64,000 nucleotides of DNA from Ptiloglossa arizonensis (GCF_051014685.1 NW_027478782.1:186001-250000); one strand, 5' to 3'. Shown: positions 9,041 to 23,880, numbered from the stretch's first letter. Made by a program: numbers and translations. Notes: a model not told the origin generated them from the sequence alone.

Positions 9041-12000
9041 TGGTATGATACTCGAAACAAATAACTGGATTGGCCTAGGGGAAAAGTACACACACCATTG
9101 TAATGGGTCGAGTTTCCACTTTCAGATGCAACAGGAATTTCTCGAGTTCTTCAATCCGTTCGCGAGATATGGGAGTTTGAAGTTAAGGAATGGTTCAGAA
9201 ACTATCAAAATTTTCGCAAGTCTGATACTCGAAACCAATAACTACTACGGCCTAGCGCAAAAATACACATACCATTGTAATCGGGCGAGTTTCTGCTTTC
9301 AGATGCAATAGGAATTTCTCGAGTTCGTCAATCCGTTCACGAGATATGGGAGTTTGAAGTTAAGAAATGGTTGAGAAACCATCAAAATTTTCGCAAGTCT
9401 GATACTCGAAACCAATAACCACAATGGCCTAGGGGAAAAATACACATATCGTTGTAATCGGGCGAGTTTCTGCTTTCAGATGCAACAGGAGTTTCTCGAG
9501 TTCGTCAATCCGTTCGCGAGATATGGGAGTTTGAAGTTAAGGAATGCTTGAGAAACTATCAAAATTTTCGCAAGTCTGATACTCGAATCCAATAACTACT
9601 ATGGCCTAAGGCAAAAATAAACACACCGTTGTAATCGGGCGAGTTTCTGCTTTCATATGCAATTGGAATTTCCCGAGATCGGCAATCCGTTCGCGAGATA
9701 TGGGAGTTTGAAGTTAAGGAATGGTTGAGAAACCATCAAAATTTTCGCAAGTCTGATACACGAAACTAATAACTACAATGGCCTAGGGGAAAAAAAACAC
9801 ACACCATTGTAATCGGGCGAGTTTCTAATTTCAGATGCAACAGGAATTTCTCGTGTTCGTCAATCCGTTCGCGAGATATGGGAGTTTGTAGTTAAGGAAT
9901 GGTTGAGAAACCATCAAAATTTTCGCAAGTCCGATACTCGAAACCAATAACTACTACGGCCTGGGGCAAAAATACACATACCGTTGTAATCGGGCGAGTT
10001 TCTGCTTTTAGATGCAATAGGACTTTCTCGAGTTCGTCAATCCGTTCGCGAGATATGGGAATTTGAAGGTAAGGAATGGTTGAGAAACCATCAAAATTTT
10101 CGCCAGTCTGATACTCGACACCAATAACTACTATTGCCTAGGGCAAAAATACGCATACCGTTGTAATCGGACGAGTTTCTGCTTTCAGATGCAATTGGAA
10201 TTTCCCGAGATCGTCAATCCGTTCGCGAGATATGGGTGTTTGAAGTTAAGGAATGGTTGAGAAACCGTCAAAATTTTCGCAAGTCCGATTCTCGAAACCA
10301 ATAACTACTATGGCCTAGGGCAAAAATACACATACCATTGTAATCGGGCTAGTTTCTCCTTTCAGATGCAACAGGAATTTCTCGTGTTCGTCAATCCGTT
10401 CGCGAGACATGGGAGTTTGAAGTTAAGGAATGGTGGAGAAACCATCAAAATTTTCGCTGGTCTGATACTCGAAACCAATAACTTGAATGGCCTAGGGGAA
10501 AAGTACACATACCGTTGTAATCGGGCGAGTTTCTACATTCAGATGCAACAGGAATTTCTAGAGTTCGTCGATCCGTTCGCGAGATATGGGAGTTTGAAGT
10601 TAAGGTATGGTTGAGAAACCATCAAAATTTTCCCAAGTCTGATACCCGAAATCAATAACTACAAAGGCCTAGGGAAAAATACACATACCGTTGTAATCGG
10701 GCGAGTCTCTGTTTTCAGATGCAATAGAAATTTCTCGACTTCGTCAATCCGTTCGGGAGATATGGGAGATTGAATTTAAGGAATGGTTGAGAAACCATCA
10801 AAATTTTCGCTGGTATGATACTCGAAACAAATAACTGGAATGGCCTAGGGGAATAGTACACACACACCATTGTAATGGGTCGAGATTCCACTTTCAGATG
10901 CAACAGGAATTTCTCGAGTTCGTCAATCCGTTCGCGAGATATGAGAGTTTGAAATTAAAGAATGGTTGAGAAACTATCAAAATTTTCGCAAGTCTGATAC
11001 TCGAAACCAATAACTACTACGGCCTAGCGCAAAAATACACATACCGTTGTAATCGGGCGTGTTTCTGCTTTCAGATGCAATAGGAATTTCTCGAATTCGT
11101 CAATCCGTTCGCGAGATATGGGTGTTTGAAGTTAAGCAATGGTTGAGAAACCATCAAAATTTTCACAAGTCTGATACTCCAAACCAATAACCACAATGGC
11201 CTAGGGGAAAAATACACATATCGTTGTAATCGGGCGAGTTTCTGCTTTCAGATGCAACAGGAGTTTCTCGAGTTCGTCAATCCGTTCGCGAGATATGGGA
11301 GTTTGAAATTAAGGAATGGTTGAGAAACTATCAAAATTTTCGCAAGTCTGATACTCGAATCCAATAACTACTATGGCCTAAGGCAACAATACACATACGG
11401 TTGTAATCGGGCGAGTTTCTGTTTTCAGATGCAATAGGAATTTCTCGACTTCGTCAATCCGTTCGGGAGATATGGGTGTTTGAATTTAAGGAATGGTTGA
11501 GAAACCATCAAAATTTTCCCAAGTCCGATACCCGAAATAAATAACTACAAAGGCCTAGGGAAAAATACACATACCGTTGTAATCGGGCGAGTTTCTGTTT
11601 TCAGATGCAATAGGAATTTCTCGACTTCGTCAATCCGTTCGGGAGATATGGGTGTTTGAATTTAAGGAATGGTTGAGAAACCATCAAAATTCTCACTGGT
11701 ATGATACTCGAAACAAATAACTACTATGGCCTAAGGCAAAAATAAACACACCGTTGTAATCGGGCGAGTTTCTGCTTTCATATGCAATTGGAATTTCCCG
11801 AGATCGGCAATCCGTTCGCGAGATATGGGAGTTTGAAGTTAAGGAATGGTTGAGAAACCATCAAAATTTTCGCAAGTCTGATACTCGAAACCAATAACTA
11901 CTACGGCCTAGCGCAAAAATACACATACCGTTGTAATCGGGCGAGTTTCTGCTTTCAGATGCAATAGGAATTTCTCGAGTTCGTCAATCCGTTCACGAGA

Positions 12001-12839
12001 TATGGGAGTTTGAAGTTAAGAAATGGTTGAGAAACCATCAAAATTTTCGCAAGTCTGATACTCGAAACCAATAACCACAATGGCCTAGGGGAAAAATACA
12101 CATATCGTTGTAATCGGGCGAGTTTCTGCTTTCAGATGCAACAGGAGTTTCTCGAGTTCGTCAATCCGTTCGCGAGATATGGGAGTTTGAAATTAAGGAA
12201 TGGTTGAGAAACTATCAAAATTTTCGCAAGTCTGATACCCGAAATCAATAACTACAAAGGCCTAAGGAAAAATACACATACCGTTGTAATCGGGCGAGTT
12301 TCTACTTTCAGATGGAACAGGAATTTCTCGAGTTCGTCATTCCGTTCGCGAGATATGGGAGTTTGAACTTAAGGAATGGTTGACAAACCATCAAAATTTT
12401 CGCTGGTCTGATACTCGAAACCAATAACTTGAATGGCCTAGGGGAAAAGTACAAATACCGTTGTAATCGGGCGAGTTTCTACATTCAGATGCAACAGGAA
12501 TTTCTCGAGTTCGTCAATCCGTTCGCGAGATATGGGAGTTTGAAATTAAGGAATGGTTGAGAAACCATCAAAATTTTCGCAAGTCTGATACCCGAAATCA
12601 ATAACTACAAAGGCCTAGGGAAAAATACACATACCGTTGTAATCGGGCGAGTTTCTGCTATCAGATGCAACAGGAATTTTTCGAGTTCGTCAATCCGTTC
12701 GCGAGATATGGGAGTTTGAAGTTAAGGAATGGTTGAGAAACCATCAAAATTTTCGCGAGTCTGATACTCGAAACCAATTACTACTATGGCGTAAGGCAAA
12801 AATACACATACCGTTGTAATCGGGCGAGTTTCTGCTTTC

Positions 12840-15800
12840 AGATGCAATAGGAATTTCTCGAGTTCGTCAATCCGTTCGCGAGATATGGGAATTTGAAAGT
12901 AAGGAATGGTTGAGAAACCATCAAAATTTTCGCCAGTCTGATACTCGACACCAATAACTACTATTGCCTAGGGCAAAAATACGCACACCGTTGTAATCGG
13001 ACGAGTTTCTGCTTTCAGATGCAATTGGAATTTCCCGAGATCGTCAATCCGTTCGCGAGATATGAGTGTTTGAAGTTAAGGAATGGTTGAGAAACCGTCA
13101 AAATTTTCGCAAGTCCGATTCTCGAAACCAATAACTACTATGGCCTAGGGCAAAAATACACATACCGTTGTAATCGGGCTAGTTTCTCCTTTCAGATGCA
13201 ACAGGAATTTCTCGTGTTCGTCAATCCGTTCGCGAGACATGGGAGTTTGAAGTTAAGGAATGGTGGAGAAACCATCAAAATTTTCGCTGGTCTGATACTC
13301 GAAACCAATAACTTGAATGGCCTAGGGGAAAAGTACACATACCGTTGTAATCGGGCGAGCTTCTACATTCAGATGCAACAGGAATTTCTAGAGTTCGTCG
13401 ATCCGTTCGCGAGATATGGGAGTTTGAAGTTAAGGTATGGTTGACAAACCATCAAAATTTTCGCTGGTCTGCTACTCGAAACCAATAACTTGAATGGCCT
13501 AGGGAAAAATACACATACCGTTGTAATCGGGCGAGTTTCTGCTTTCAGATGCAACAGGAATTTTTCGAGTCCGTCAATCCGTTCGCGAGATATGGGAATT
13601 TGAAAGTAAGGAATGGTTGAGAAACCATCAAAATTTTCGGCAGTCTGATACTCGACACCAATAACTACAATTGCCTAGGGCAAAAATACGCATACCGTTG
13701 TAATCGGACGAGTTTCTGCTTTCAGATGCAATTGGAATTTCCCGAGATCGTCAATCCGTTCGCGAGATATGGGTGTTTGAAGTTAAGGAATGGTTGAGAA
13801 ACCGTCAAAATTTTCGCAAGTCCGATTCTCGAAACCAATAACTACTATGGCCTAGGGCAAAAATACACTTACCGTTGTAATCGGGCTAGTTTCTCCTTTC
13901 AGATGCAACAGGAATTTCTCGAGTTCGTCAATCCGTTCGCGAGATATGCGAGTTTGAAGTTAAGGAATGGTTGAGAAACCATCAAAATTTTCGCAAGTCT
14001 GATACCCGAAACCAATAACTACAAAGGCCTAGGGGAAATATACACATACCGTTGTAATCGGGCGAGTTTCTACATTCAGATGCAACAGGAATTTCTACAG
14101 TTCGTCATTCCGTTCGCGAGATATGGGAGTTTGAAGTTAAGGAATGGTTGAGAAACTATCAAAATTTTCGCAAGTCTGATACCCGAAATCAATAACTACA
14201 AAGGCCTAGGGAAAAATACACATACCGTTGTAATCGGGCGAGTTTGTTCTTCCAGATGCATCAGGAAATTCTCGATTTCGTCAATTCGTTCGCGAGATAT
14301 GGGAGTTTGAAGTTAAGGAATGGTTGAGAAACCATCAAAATTTTCGCTGGTATGATACTCGAAACAAATAACTGGAATGGCCTGGGGGAAAAGTACACAC
14401 ACCATTGTAATGGGTCGAGTTCCCACTTTCAGATGCAACAGGAATTTCTCGAGTTCGTCAATCCGTTCGCGAGATATGGGAGTTTGAAATTAAGGAATGG
14501 TTGAGAAACTATCAAAATTTTCGCAAGTCTGATACTCGAAACCAATAACTACTACGGCCTAGCGCAAAAATACACATACCGTTGTAATCGGGCGAGTTTC
14601 TGCTTTCAGATGCAATAGGAATTTCTCGAGTTCGTCAATCCGTTCGCGAGATATGGGAGTTTGAAGTTAAGGAGCGCTTGAGAAACCATCAAAATTTGCG
14701 CAAGTCTGATACCCGAAATCAATAACTACAAAGGCCTAGGGAAAAATACACATACCGTTGTAATCGGGCGAGTTTCTACTTTCAGATGCAGCAGGAATTT
14801 CTGGAGTTCGTTAGTCCGTTCGCGAGATATGGGAGTTTGAAGTTAAGGAGCGCTTGAGAAACCATCAAAATTTGCGCAAGTCTGATACTCGAAACCAATA
14901 ACTACCATGGCCTAGGGGAAAAATACACATACCGTTGTAATCGGGCTACTTTCTGCTTTCAGATGCAACAGGAATTTCTCGAGTTCTTCAATCCGTTCGC
15001 GAGATATGGGAGTTTGAAGTTAAGGAATGGTTGAGAAACCATCAAAATTTTCGCAATTCTGATACACGAAACCAATAACTACAAAGGCCTAGGGGAAAAA
15101 TACACATACCGTTGTAATCGGGCGAGTTTCTACTTTCAGATGCAACAGGAATTTTTCGAGTTCGTCAATCCGTTCGCGAGATATGGGAGTTTGAAGTTAC
15201 GGAATGGTTGACAAACCATCAAAATTCTCGCTGGTCTGATACTCGAAACCAATAACTTGAATGGCCTAGGGGAAAAATACACATACCGTTGTAATCGGGC
15301 GAGTTTCTACTTTCAGATGGAAAAGGAATTTCTCGAGTTCGTCAATCCGTTCGCGAGATATGGGAGTTTGAAACTAAGGAATGGTTGAGAAACCATCAAA
15401 GTTTTCGCAAGTCTGATACTCGAATCCAATAACTACTATGGCCTAGGGCAAAAATACGCATACCGTTGTAATCGGGCTACTCTCTGCTTTCAGATGCAAC
15501 AGGAATTTCTCGAGTTCGTCAATCCGTTCGCGAGATATGGGAGTTTGAAGTTAAGGAATGGTTGAGAAACCATCAAAATTTTCGCAAGTCTGATACACGA
15601 AACCAATAACTACAAAGGCCTAGGGGAAAAATACACATACCGTTGTAATCGGGCGAGTTTCTACTTTCAGATGCAACAGGAATTTCTGGAGTTCGTTAGT
15701 CCGTTCGCGAGATATGGGAGTTTGAAGTTAAGGAGCGCTTGAGAAACCATCAAAATTTTCGCATGTCTGATACTCGAAACCAATAACTACCATGGCCTAG

Positions 15801-17290
15801 GGGAAAAATACACATACCTTTGTAATCGGGCGAGTTTCTGCTTTCAGATGCAACAGGAATTTTTCGAGTTCGTCAATCCGTTCGCGAGATATGGGAGTTT
15901 GAAGTTAAGGAATGGTTGAGAAATCATCAAAACTTTCGCAATTCTGATACTCGAAACCAATAACTACTATTGCCTAGGGCAAAAATACGCATACCGTTGT
16001 AATCGGACGAGTTTCTGCTTTCAGGTGCAACAGGAATTTCTCGAGTTCGTCAATCCGTTCGCGAGATATGGGAGTTTGAAGTTAAGGAATGGTTGACAAA
16101 CCATCAAAATTTTCGCTGGTCTGCTACTCGAAACCAATAACTTGAATGGCCTAGGGAAAAATACACATACCGTTGTAATCGGGCGAGTTTCTGCTTTCAG
16201 ATGCAAAAGGAATTTTTCGAGTCCGTCAATCCGTTCGCGAGATATGGGAGTTTGAAGTTAAGGAATGGTTGAGAAACCATCAAAATTTTCGCAAGTCTGA
16301 TACCCGAAACCAATAACTACAAAGGCCTAGGGGAAATATACACATACCGTTGTAATCGGGCGAGTTTCTACTTTCAGATGGAACAGGAATTTCTCGAGTT
16401 CGTCAATCCGTTCGCGAGATATGGGAGTTTGAAATTAAGGAATGGTTGAGAAACCATCAAAATTTTCGGCAGTCTGATACTCGACACCAATAACTACTAT
16501 GGCGTAAGGCAAAAATACACATACCGTTGTAATCGGGCGAGTTTCTGCTTTCAGATGCAATAGGAATTTCTCGAGTTCGTCAATCCGTTCGCGAGATATG
16601 GGTGTTTGAAGTTAAGGAATGGTTGAGAAACCGTCAAAATTTTCGCAAGTCCGATTCTCGAAACCAATAACTACTATGGCCTAGGGCAAAAATACACATA
16701 CCGTTGTAATCGGGCTAGTTTCTCCTTTCAGATGCAACAGGAATTTCTCGAGTTCGTCAATCCGTTCGCGAGATATGCGAGTTTGAAGTTAAGGAATGGT
16801 TGAGAAACCATCAAAATTTTCGCAAGTCTGATACCCGAAACCAATAACTACAAAGGCCTAGGGGAAATATACACATACCGTTGTAATCGGGCGAGTTTCT
16901 ACATTCAGATGCAACAGGAATTTCTACAGTTCGTCAATCCGTTCGCGAGATATGGGAGTTTGAAGTTAAGGAATGGTTGAGAAACTATCAAAATTTTCGC
17001 AAGTCTGATACCCGAAATCAATAACTACAAAGGCCTAGGGAAAAATACACATACCGTTGTAATCGGGCGAGTTTGTTCTTCCAGATGCATCAGGAAATTC
17101 TCGAGTTCGTCAATTCGTTCGCGAGATATGGGAGTTTGAAGTTAAGGAATGGTTGAGAAACCATCAAAATTTTCGCTGGTATGATACTCGAAACAAATAA
17201 CTGGAATGGCCTGGGGGAAAAGTACACACACCATTGTAATGGGTCGAGTTTCCACTTTCAGATGCAACAGGAATTTCTCGAGTTCGTCAA
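12840..17290 (+). repeat. 16-mer periodicity (about 2830 bp) linking 10.0, 12.9 and 16-17 kb
   Basis: 12840-13440 matches 10010-10614 at an offset of 2830 bp (16 monomers), including the GAGACATGGG and TGGTGGAG variants. 13570-14460 then matches about 16400-17290 at 2829 bp, including GATATGCGAG, GGGGAAATATACAC and TTTCTACAGTTCGTC. The chain suggests a 16-mer HOR that has partly decayed. Past 17290 the sequence instead follows about 15170 at an offset of 2122 bp (12 monomers). Confidence 0.72.
14687..14862 (+). repeat. Monomer subtype H (representative, 176 bp)
   Basis: Markers are GTTAAGGAGCGCTTGAG at the monomer end and CAAAATTTGCGCAAG at the start of the next, often with TTTCTGGAGTTCGTTAGTCCG. 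Copies lie near 6.5, 14.7-14.9, 15.7, 17.85, 19.8-20.0, 21.75, 23.7 and 31.65 kb. The representative is also B-like in its first half (ATACCCGAAATC), so it is a hybrid of two variant sets. Confidence 0.75.
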
Positions 17291-20087
17291 TCCCTTCGCG
17301 AGATATGGGAGTTTGAAGCTACGGAATGGTTGACAAACCATCAAAATTCTCGCTGGTCTGATACTCGAAACCAATAACTTGAATGGCCTAGGGGAAAAAT
17401 ACACATACCGTTGTAATCGGGCGAGTTTCTACTTTCAGATGGAAAAGGAATTTCTCGAGTTCGTCAATCCGTTCGCGAGATATGGGAGTTTGAAGCTAAG
17501 GAATGGTTGAGAAACCATCAAAGTTTTCGCAAGTCTGATACTCGAATCCAATAACTACTATGGCCTAGGGCAAAAATACGCATACCGTTGTAATCGGGCT
17601 ACTTTCTGCTTTCAGATGCAACAGGAATTTCTCGAGTTCGTCAATCCGTTCGCGAGATATGGGAGTTTGAAGTTAAGGAATGGTTGAGAAACCATCAAAA
17701 TTTTCGCAAGTCTGATACACGAAACCAATAACTACAAAGGCCTAGGGGAAAAATACAAATACCGTTGTAATCGGGCGAGTTTCTACTTTCAGATGCAACA
17801 GGAATTTCTGGAGTTCGTTAGTCCGTTCGCGAGATATGGGAGTTTGAAGTTAAGGAGCGCTTGAGAAACCATCAAAATTTTCGCATGTCTGATACTCGAA
17901 ACCAATAACTACCATGGCCTAGGGGAAAAATACACATACCTTTGTAATCGGGCGAGTTTCTGCTTTCAGATGCAACAGGAATTTTTCGAGTTCGTCAATC
18001 CGTTCGCGAGATATGGGAGTTTGAAGTTAAGGAATGGTTGAGAAATCATCAAAATTTTCGCAATTCTGATACTCGAAACCAATAACTACTATTGCCTAGG
18101 GCAAAAATACGCATACCGTTGTAATCGGGCGAGTTTCTGCTTTCAGATGCAACAGGAATTTCTCGAGTTCGTCAATCCGTTCGCGAGATATGGGAGTTTG
18201 AAGTTAAGGAATGTTTGAGAAACCATCAAAATTTTCGCGAGTCTGATACTCGAAACCAATTACTACTATGGCGTAGGGCAAAAATACACATACCGTTGAC
18301 GTCGGGCGACTTTCTACGTTCAGATGCAACAGGAATTTCTGCAGTTCATTAATCCGTGCGCGAGATATGGGAGTTTGAAGTTAAGGAACGCTTGAGAAAC
18401 CATCAAAATTTTCGCAAGTCTGATACTCGAAACCAATAACTACTATGGCGTAGGGCAAAAATACACATACCCTTGTAATCGGGCGAGTCTCTGCTTTCAG
18501 ATGCAACAGGAATTTCTCGATTTCGTCAATCCGTTCGCGAGATATGGGGGTTTGAAGTTAAGGAATGGTTGAGAAACAATCAAAATTTTCGCATGTCTGA
18601 TACTCGAAACCAATAACTACTATTGCCTAGGGCAAAAATACGCATGCCGTTGTAATCGGGCGAGTTTCTGCTTTCAGATGCAATAGGAATTTCTCGAGTT
18701 TGTCAATCCGTTCGCGAGATATGGGAGTTTGAAGTTAAGGAATGGTTGTGAAACCATCAAAATTTCCGCAAGTCTGATAATCGAAACCAATAACCACAAT
18801 GGCCTAGGGGAAAAATACACATACCGTTGTAATCGGGCGAGTTTCTTCTTCCAGATGCATCAGGAAATTCTCGAGTTCGTCAATTCGTTCGCGACATATG
18901 GGAGTTTGAAGTTAAGGAATGGTTGAGAAACCGTCAAAATTTTCGCAAGTCCGATTCTCGAAACCAATAACTACTATGGCCCAGGGCAAAAATACACATA
19001 CCGTTGTAATCGGGCTAGTTTCTCCTTTCAGATGCAACAGGAATTTCTCGAGTTCGTCAATCCGTTCGCGAGATATGCGAGTTTGAAGTTAAGGAATGGT
19101 TGAGAAACCATCAAAATTTTCGCAAGTCTGATACCCGAAACCAATAACTACAAAGGCCTAGGGGAAATATACACATACCGTTGTAATCGGGCGAGTTTCT
19201 ACATTCAGATGCAACAGGAATTTCTACAGTTCGTCAATCCGTTCGCGAGATACGGGAGTTTGAAGTTAAGGAATGGTTGAGAAACTATCAAAATTTTCGC
19301 AAGTCTGATACCCGAAATCAATAACTACAAAGGCCTAGGGAAAAATACACATACCGTTGTAATCGGGCGAGTTTGTTCTTCCAGATGCATCAGGAAATTC
19401 TCGAGTTCGTCAATTCGTTCGCGAGATATGGGAGTTTGAAGTTAAGGAATGGTTGAGAAACCATCAAAATTTTCGCTGGTATGATACTCGAAACAAATAA
19501 CTGGAATGGCCTGGGGGAAAAGTACACACACCATTGTAATGGGTCGAGTTTCCACTTTCAGATGCAACAGGAATTTCTCGAGTTCGTCAATCCGTTCGCG
19601 AGATATGGGAGTTTGAAATTAAGGAATGATTGAGAAACTATCAAAATTTTCGCAAGTCTGATACTCGAAACCAATAACTACTACGGCCTAGCGCAAAAAT
19701 ACACATACCGTTGTAATCGGGCGAGTTTCTGCTTTCAGATACAATAGGAATTTCTCGAGTTCGTCAATCCGTTCGCGAGATATGGGAGTTTGAAGTTAAG
19801 GAGCGCTTGAGAAACCATCAAAATTTGCGCAAGTCTGATACCCGAAATCAGTAACTACAAAGGCCTAGGGAAAAATACACATACCGTTGTAATCGGGCGA
19901 GTTTCTACTTTCAGATGCAGCAGGAATTTCTGGAGTTCGTTAGTCCGTTCGCGAGATATGGGAGTTTGAAGTTAAGGAGCGCTTGAGAAACCATCAAAAT
20001 TTGCGCAAGTCTGATACTCGAAACCAATAACTACCATGGCCTAGGGGAAAAATACACATACCGTTGTAATCGGGCTACTTTCTGCTT
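16021..20087 (+). repeat. 23-mer HOR, copy 1 (4067 bp)
   Basis: This unit and the one beginning at 20088 share a long run of private variants: GGTTGACAAACC with CTGGTCTGCTACTCG, GAGTCCGTCAATCC, TTCGGCAGTCTGATACTCGAC, GATATGCGAG, TTTGTTCTTCCAGATGC, and the single F monomer near 18220. The offset is 4067 bp up to about 17110 and 3890 bp from 17291 onward, so this copy has one monomer (about 177 bp, holding a D copy near 17175) that the next one lacks. Confidence 0.82.
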
Positions 20088-23000
20088 TCAGATGCAACAG
20101 GAATTTCTCGAGTTCGTCAATCCGTTCGCGAGATATGGGAGTTTGAAGTTAAGGAATGGTTGACAAACCATCAAAATTTTCGCTGGTCTGCTACTCGAAA
20201 CCAATAACTTGAATGGCCTAGGGAAAAATACACATACCGTTGTAATCGGGCGAGTTTCTGCTTTCAGATGCAACAGGAATTTTTCGAGTCCGTCAATCCG
20301 TTCGCGAGATATGGGAGTTTGAAGTTAAGGAATGGTTGAGAAACCATCAAAATTTTCGCAAGTCTGATACCCGAAACCAATAACTACAAAGGCCTAGGGG
20401 AAATATACACATACCGTTGTAATCGGGCGAGTTTCTACTTTCAGATGGAACAGGAATTTCTCGAGTTCGTCAATCCGTTCGCGAGATATGGGAGTTTGAA
20501 ATTAAGGAATGGTTGAGAAACCATCAAAATTTTCGGCAGTCTGATACTCGACACCAATAACTACTATGGCGTAAGGCAAAAATACACATACCGTTGTAAT
20601 CGGGCGAGTTTCTGCTTTCAGATGCAATAGGAATTTCTCGAGTTCGTCAATCCGTTCGCGAGATATGGGTGTTTGAAGTTAAGGAATGGTTGAGAAACCG
20701 TCAAAATTTTCGCAAGTCCGATTCTCGAAACCAATAACTACTATGGCCTAGGGCAAAAATACACATACCGTTGTAATCGGGCTAGTTTCTCCTTTCAGAT
20801 GCAACAGGAATTTCTCGAGTTCGTCAATCCGTTCGCGAGATATGCGAGTTTGAAGTTAAGGAATGGTTGAGAAACCATCAAAATTTTCGCAAGTCTGATA
20901 CCCGAAACCAATAACTACAAAGGCCTAGGGGAAATATACACATACCGTTGTAATCGGGCGAGTTTCTACATTCAGATGCAACAGGAATTTCTACAGTTCG
21001 TCAATCCGTTCGCGAGATATGGGAGTTTGAAGTTAAGGAATGGTTGAGAAACTATCAAAATTTTCGCAAGTCTGATACCCGAAATCAATAACTACAAAGG
21101 CCTAGGGAAAAATACACATACCGTTGTAATCGGGCGAGTTTGTTCTTCCAGATGCATCAGGAAATTCTCGAGTTCGTCAATCCCTTCGCGAGATATGGGA
21201 GTTTGAAGCTACGGAATGGTTGACAAACCATCAAAATTCTCGCTGGTCTGATACTCGAAACCAATAACTTGAATGGCCTAGAGGAAAAATACACATACCG
21301 TTGTAATCGGGCGAGTTTCTACTTTCAGATGGAAAAGGAATTTCTCGAGTTCGTCAATCCGTTCGCGAGATATGGGAGTTTGAAGCTAAGGAATGGTTGA
21401 GAAACCATCAAAGTTTTCGCAAGTCTGATACTCGAATCCAATAACTACTATGGCCTAGGGCAAAAATACGCATACCGTTGTAATCGGGCTACTTTCTGCT
21501 TTCAGATGCAACAGGAATTTCTCGAGTTCGTCAATCCGTTCGCGAGATATGGGAGTTTGAAGTTAAGGAATGGTTGAGAAACCATCAAAATTTTCGCAAG
21601 TCTGATACACGAAACCAATAACTACAAAGGCCTAGGGGAAAAATACAAATACCGTTGTAATCGGGCGAGTTTCTACTTTCAGATGCAACAGGAATTTCTG
21701 GAGTTCGTTAGTCCGTTCGCGAGATATGGGAGTTTGAAGTTAAGGAGCGCTTGAGAAACCATCAAAATTTTCGCATGTCTGATACTCGAAACCAATAACT
21801 ACCATGGCCTAGGGGAAAAATACACATACCTTTGTAATCGGGGGAGTTTCTGCTTTCAGATGCAACAGGAATTTTTCGAGTTCGTCAATCCGTTCGCGAG
21901 ATATGGGAGTTTGAAGTTAAGGAATGGTTGAGAAATCATCAAAATTTTCGCAATTCTGATACTCGAAACCAATAACTACTATTGCCTAGGGCAAAAATAC
22001 GCATACCGTTGTAATCGGGCGAGTTTCTGCTTTCAGATGCAACAGGAATTTCTCGAGTTCGTCAATCCGTTCGCGAGATATGGGAGTTTGAAGTTAAGGA
22101 ATGTTTGAGAAACCATCAAAATTTTCGCGAGTCTGATACTCGAAACCAATTACTACTATGGCGTAGGGCAAAAATACACATACCGTTGACGTCGGGCGAC
22201 TTTCTACGTTCAGATGCAACAGGAATTTCTGCAGTTCATTAATCCGTGCGCGAGATATGGGAGTTTGAAGTTAAGGAACGCTTGAGAAACCATCAAAATT
22301 TTCGCAAGTCTGATACTCGAAACCAATAACTACTATGGTGTAGGGCAAAAATACACATACCCTTGTAATCGGGCGAGTCTCTGCTTTCAGATGCAACAGG
22401 AATTTCTCGATTTCGTCAATCCGTTCGCGAGATATGGGGGTTTGAAGTTAAGGAATGGTTGAGAAACAATCAAAATTTTCGCATGTCTGATACTCGAAAC
22501 CAATAACTACTATTGCCTAGGGCAAAAATACGCATGCCGTTGTAATCGGGCGAGTTTCTGCTTTCAGATGCAATAGGAATTTCTCGAGTTTGTCAATCCG
22601 TTCGCGAGATATGGGAGTTTGAAGTTAAGGAATGGTTGTGAAACCATCAAAATTTCCGCAAGTCTGATAATCGAAACCAATAACCACAATGGCCTAGGGG
22701 AAAAATACACATACCGTTGTAATCGGGCGAGTTTCTTCTTCCAGATGCATCAGGAAATTCTCGAGTTCGTCAATTCGTTCGCGACATATGGGAGTTTGAA
22801 GTTAAGGAATGGTTGAGAAACCGTCAAAATTTTCGCAAGTCCGATTCTCGAAACCAATAACTACTATGGCCCAAGGCAAAAATACACATACCGTTGTAAT
22901 CGGGCTAGTTTCTCCTTTCAGATGCAACAGGAATTTCTCGAGTTCGTCAATCCGTTCGCGAGATATGCGAGTTTGAAGTTAAGGAATGGTTGAGAAACCA

Positions 23001-23880
23001 TCAAAATTTTCGCAAGTCTGATACCCGAAACCAATAACTACAAAGGCCTAGGGGAAATATACACATACCGTTGTAATCGGGCGAGTTTCTACATTCAGAT
23101 GCAACAGGAATTTCTACAGTTCGTCAATCCGTTCGCGAGATATGGGAGTTTGAAGTTAAGGAATGGTTGAGAAACTATCAAAATTTTCGCAAGTCTGATA
23201 CCCGAAATCAATAACTACAAAGGCCTAGGGAAAAATACACATACCGTTGTAATCGGGCGAGTTTGTTCTTCCAGATGCATCAGGAAATTCTCGAGTTCGT
23301 CAATTCGTTCGCGAGATATGGGAGTTTGAAGTTAAGGAATGGTTGAGAAACCATCAAAATTTTCGCTGGTATGATACTCGAAACAAATAACTGGAATGGC
23401 CTGGGGGAAAAGTACACACACCATTGTAATGGGTCGAGTTTCCACTTTCAGATGCAACAGGAATTTCTCGAGTTCGTCAATCCGTTCGCGAGATATGGGA
23501 GTTTGAAATTAAGGAATGATTGAGAAACTATCAAAATTTTCGCAAGTCTGATACTCGAAACCAATAACTACTACGGCCTAGCGCAAAAATACACATACCG
23601 TTGTAATCGGGCGAGTTTCTGCTTTCAGATACAATAGGAATTTCTCGAGTTCGTTAGTCCGTTCGCGAGATATGGGAGTTTGAAGTTAAGGAGCGCTTGA
23701 GAAACCATCAAAATTTGCGCAAGTCTGATACTCGAAACCAATAACTACCATGGCCTAGGGGAAAAATACACATACCGTTGTAATCGGGCTACTTTCTGCT
23801 TTCAGATGCAACAGGAATTTCTCGAGTTCGTCAATCCGTTCGCGAGATATGGGAGTTTGAAGTTAAGGAATGGTTGAGAA
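20088..23880 (+). repeat. 22-mer HOR, copy 2 (about 3.8 kb)
   Basis: Offset 3890 bp to copy 1 holds from about 21180 to 23640, covering the F monomer at 22120 and the GGCCCAAGG variant at 22869 (CCCAGGG in copy 1). Near 23650 one further monomer is missing, because CTCGAGTTCGTTAGTCC joins two monomers that are separate in copy 1 (19755 and 19935). At about 23880 the sequence switches to a stretch resembling 15040 (CTTTCGCAATTCTGATACACG), ending the unit. Confidence 0.8.
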
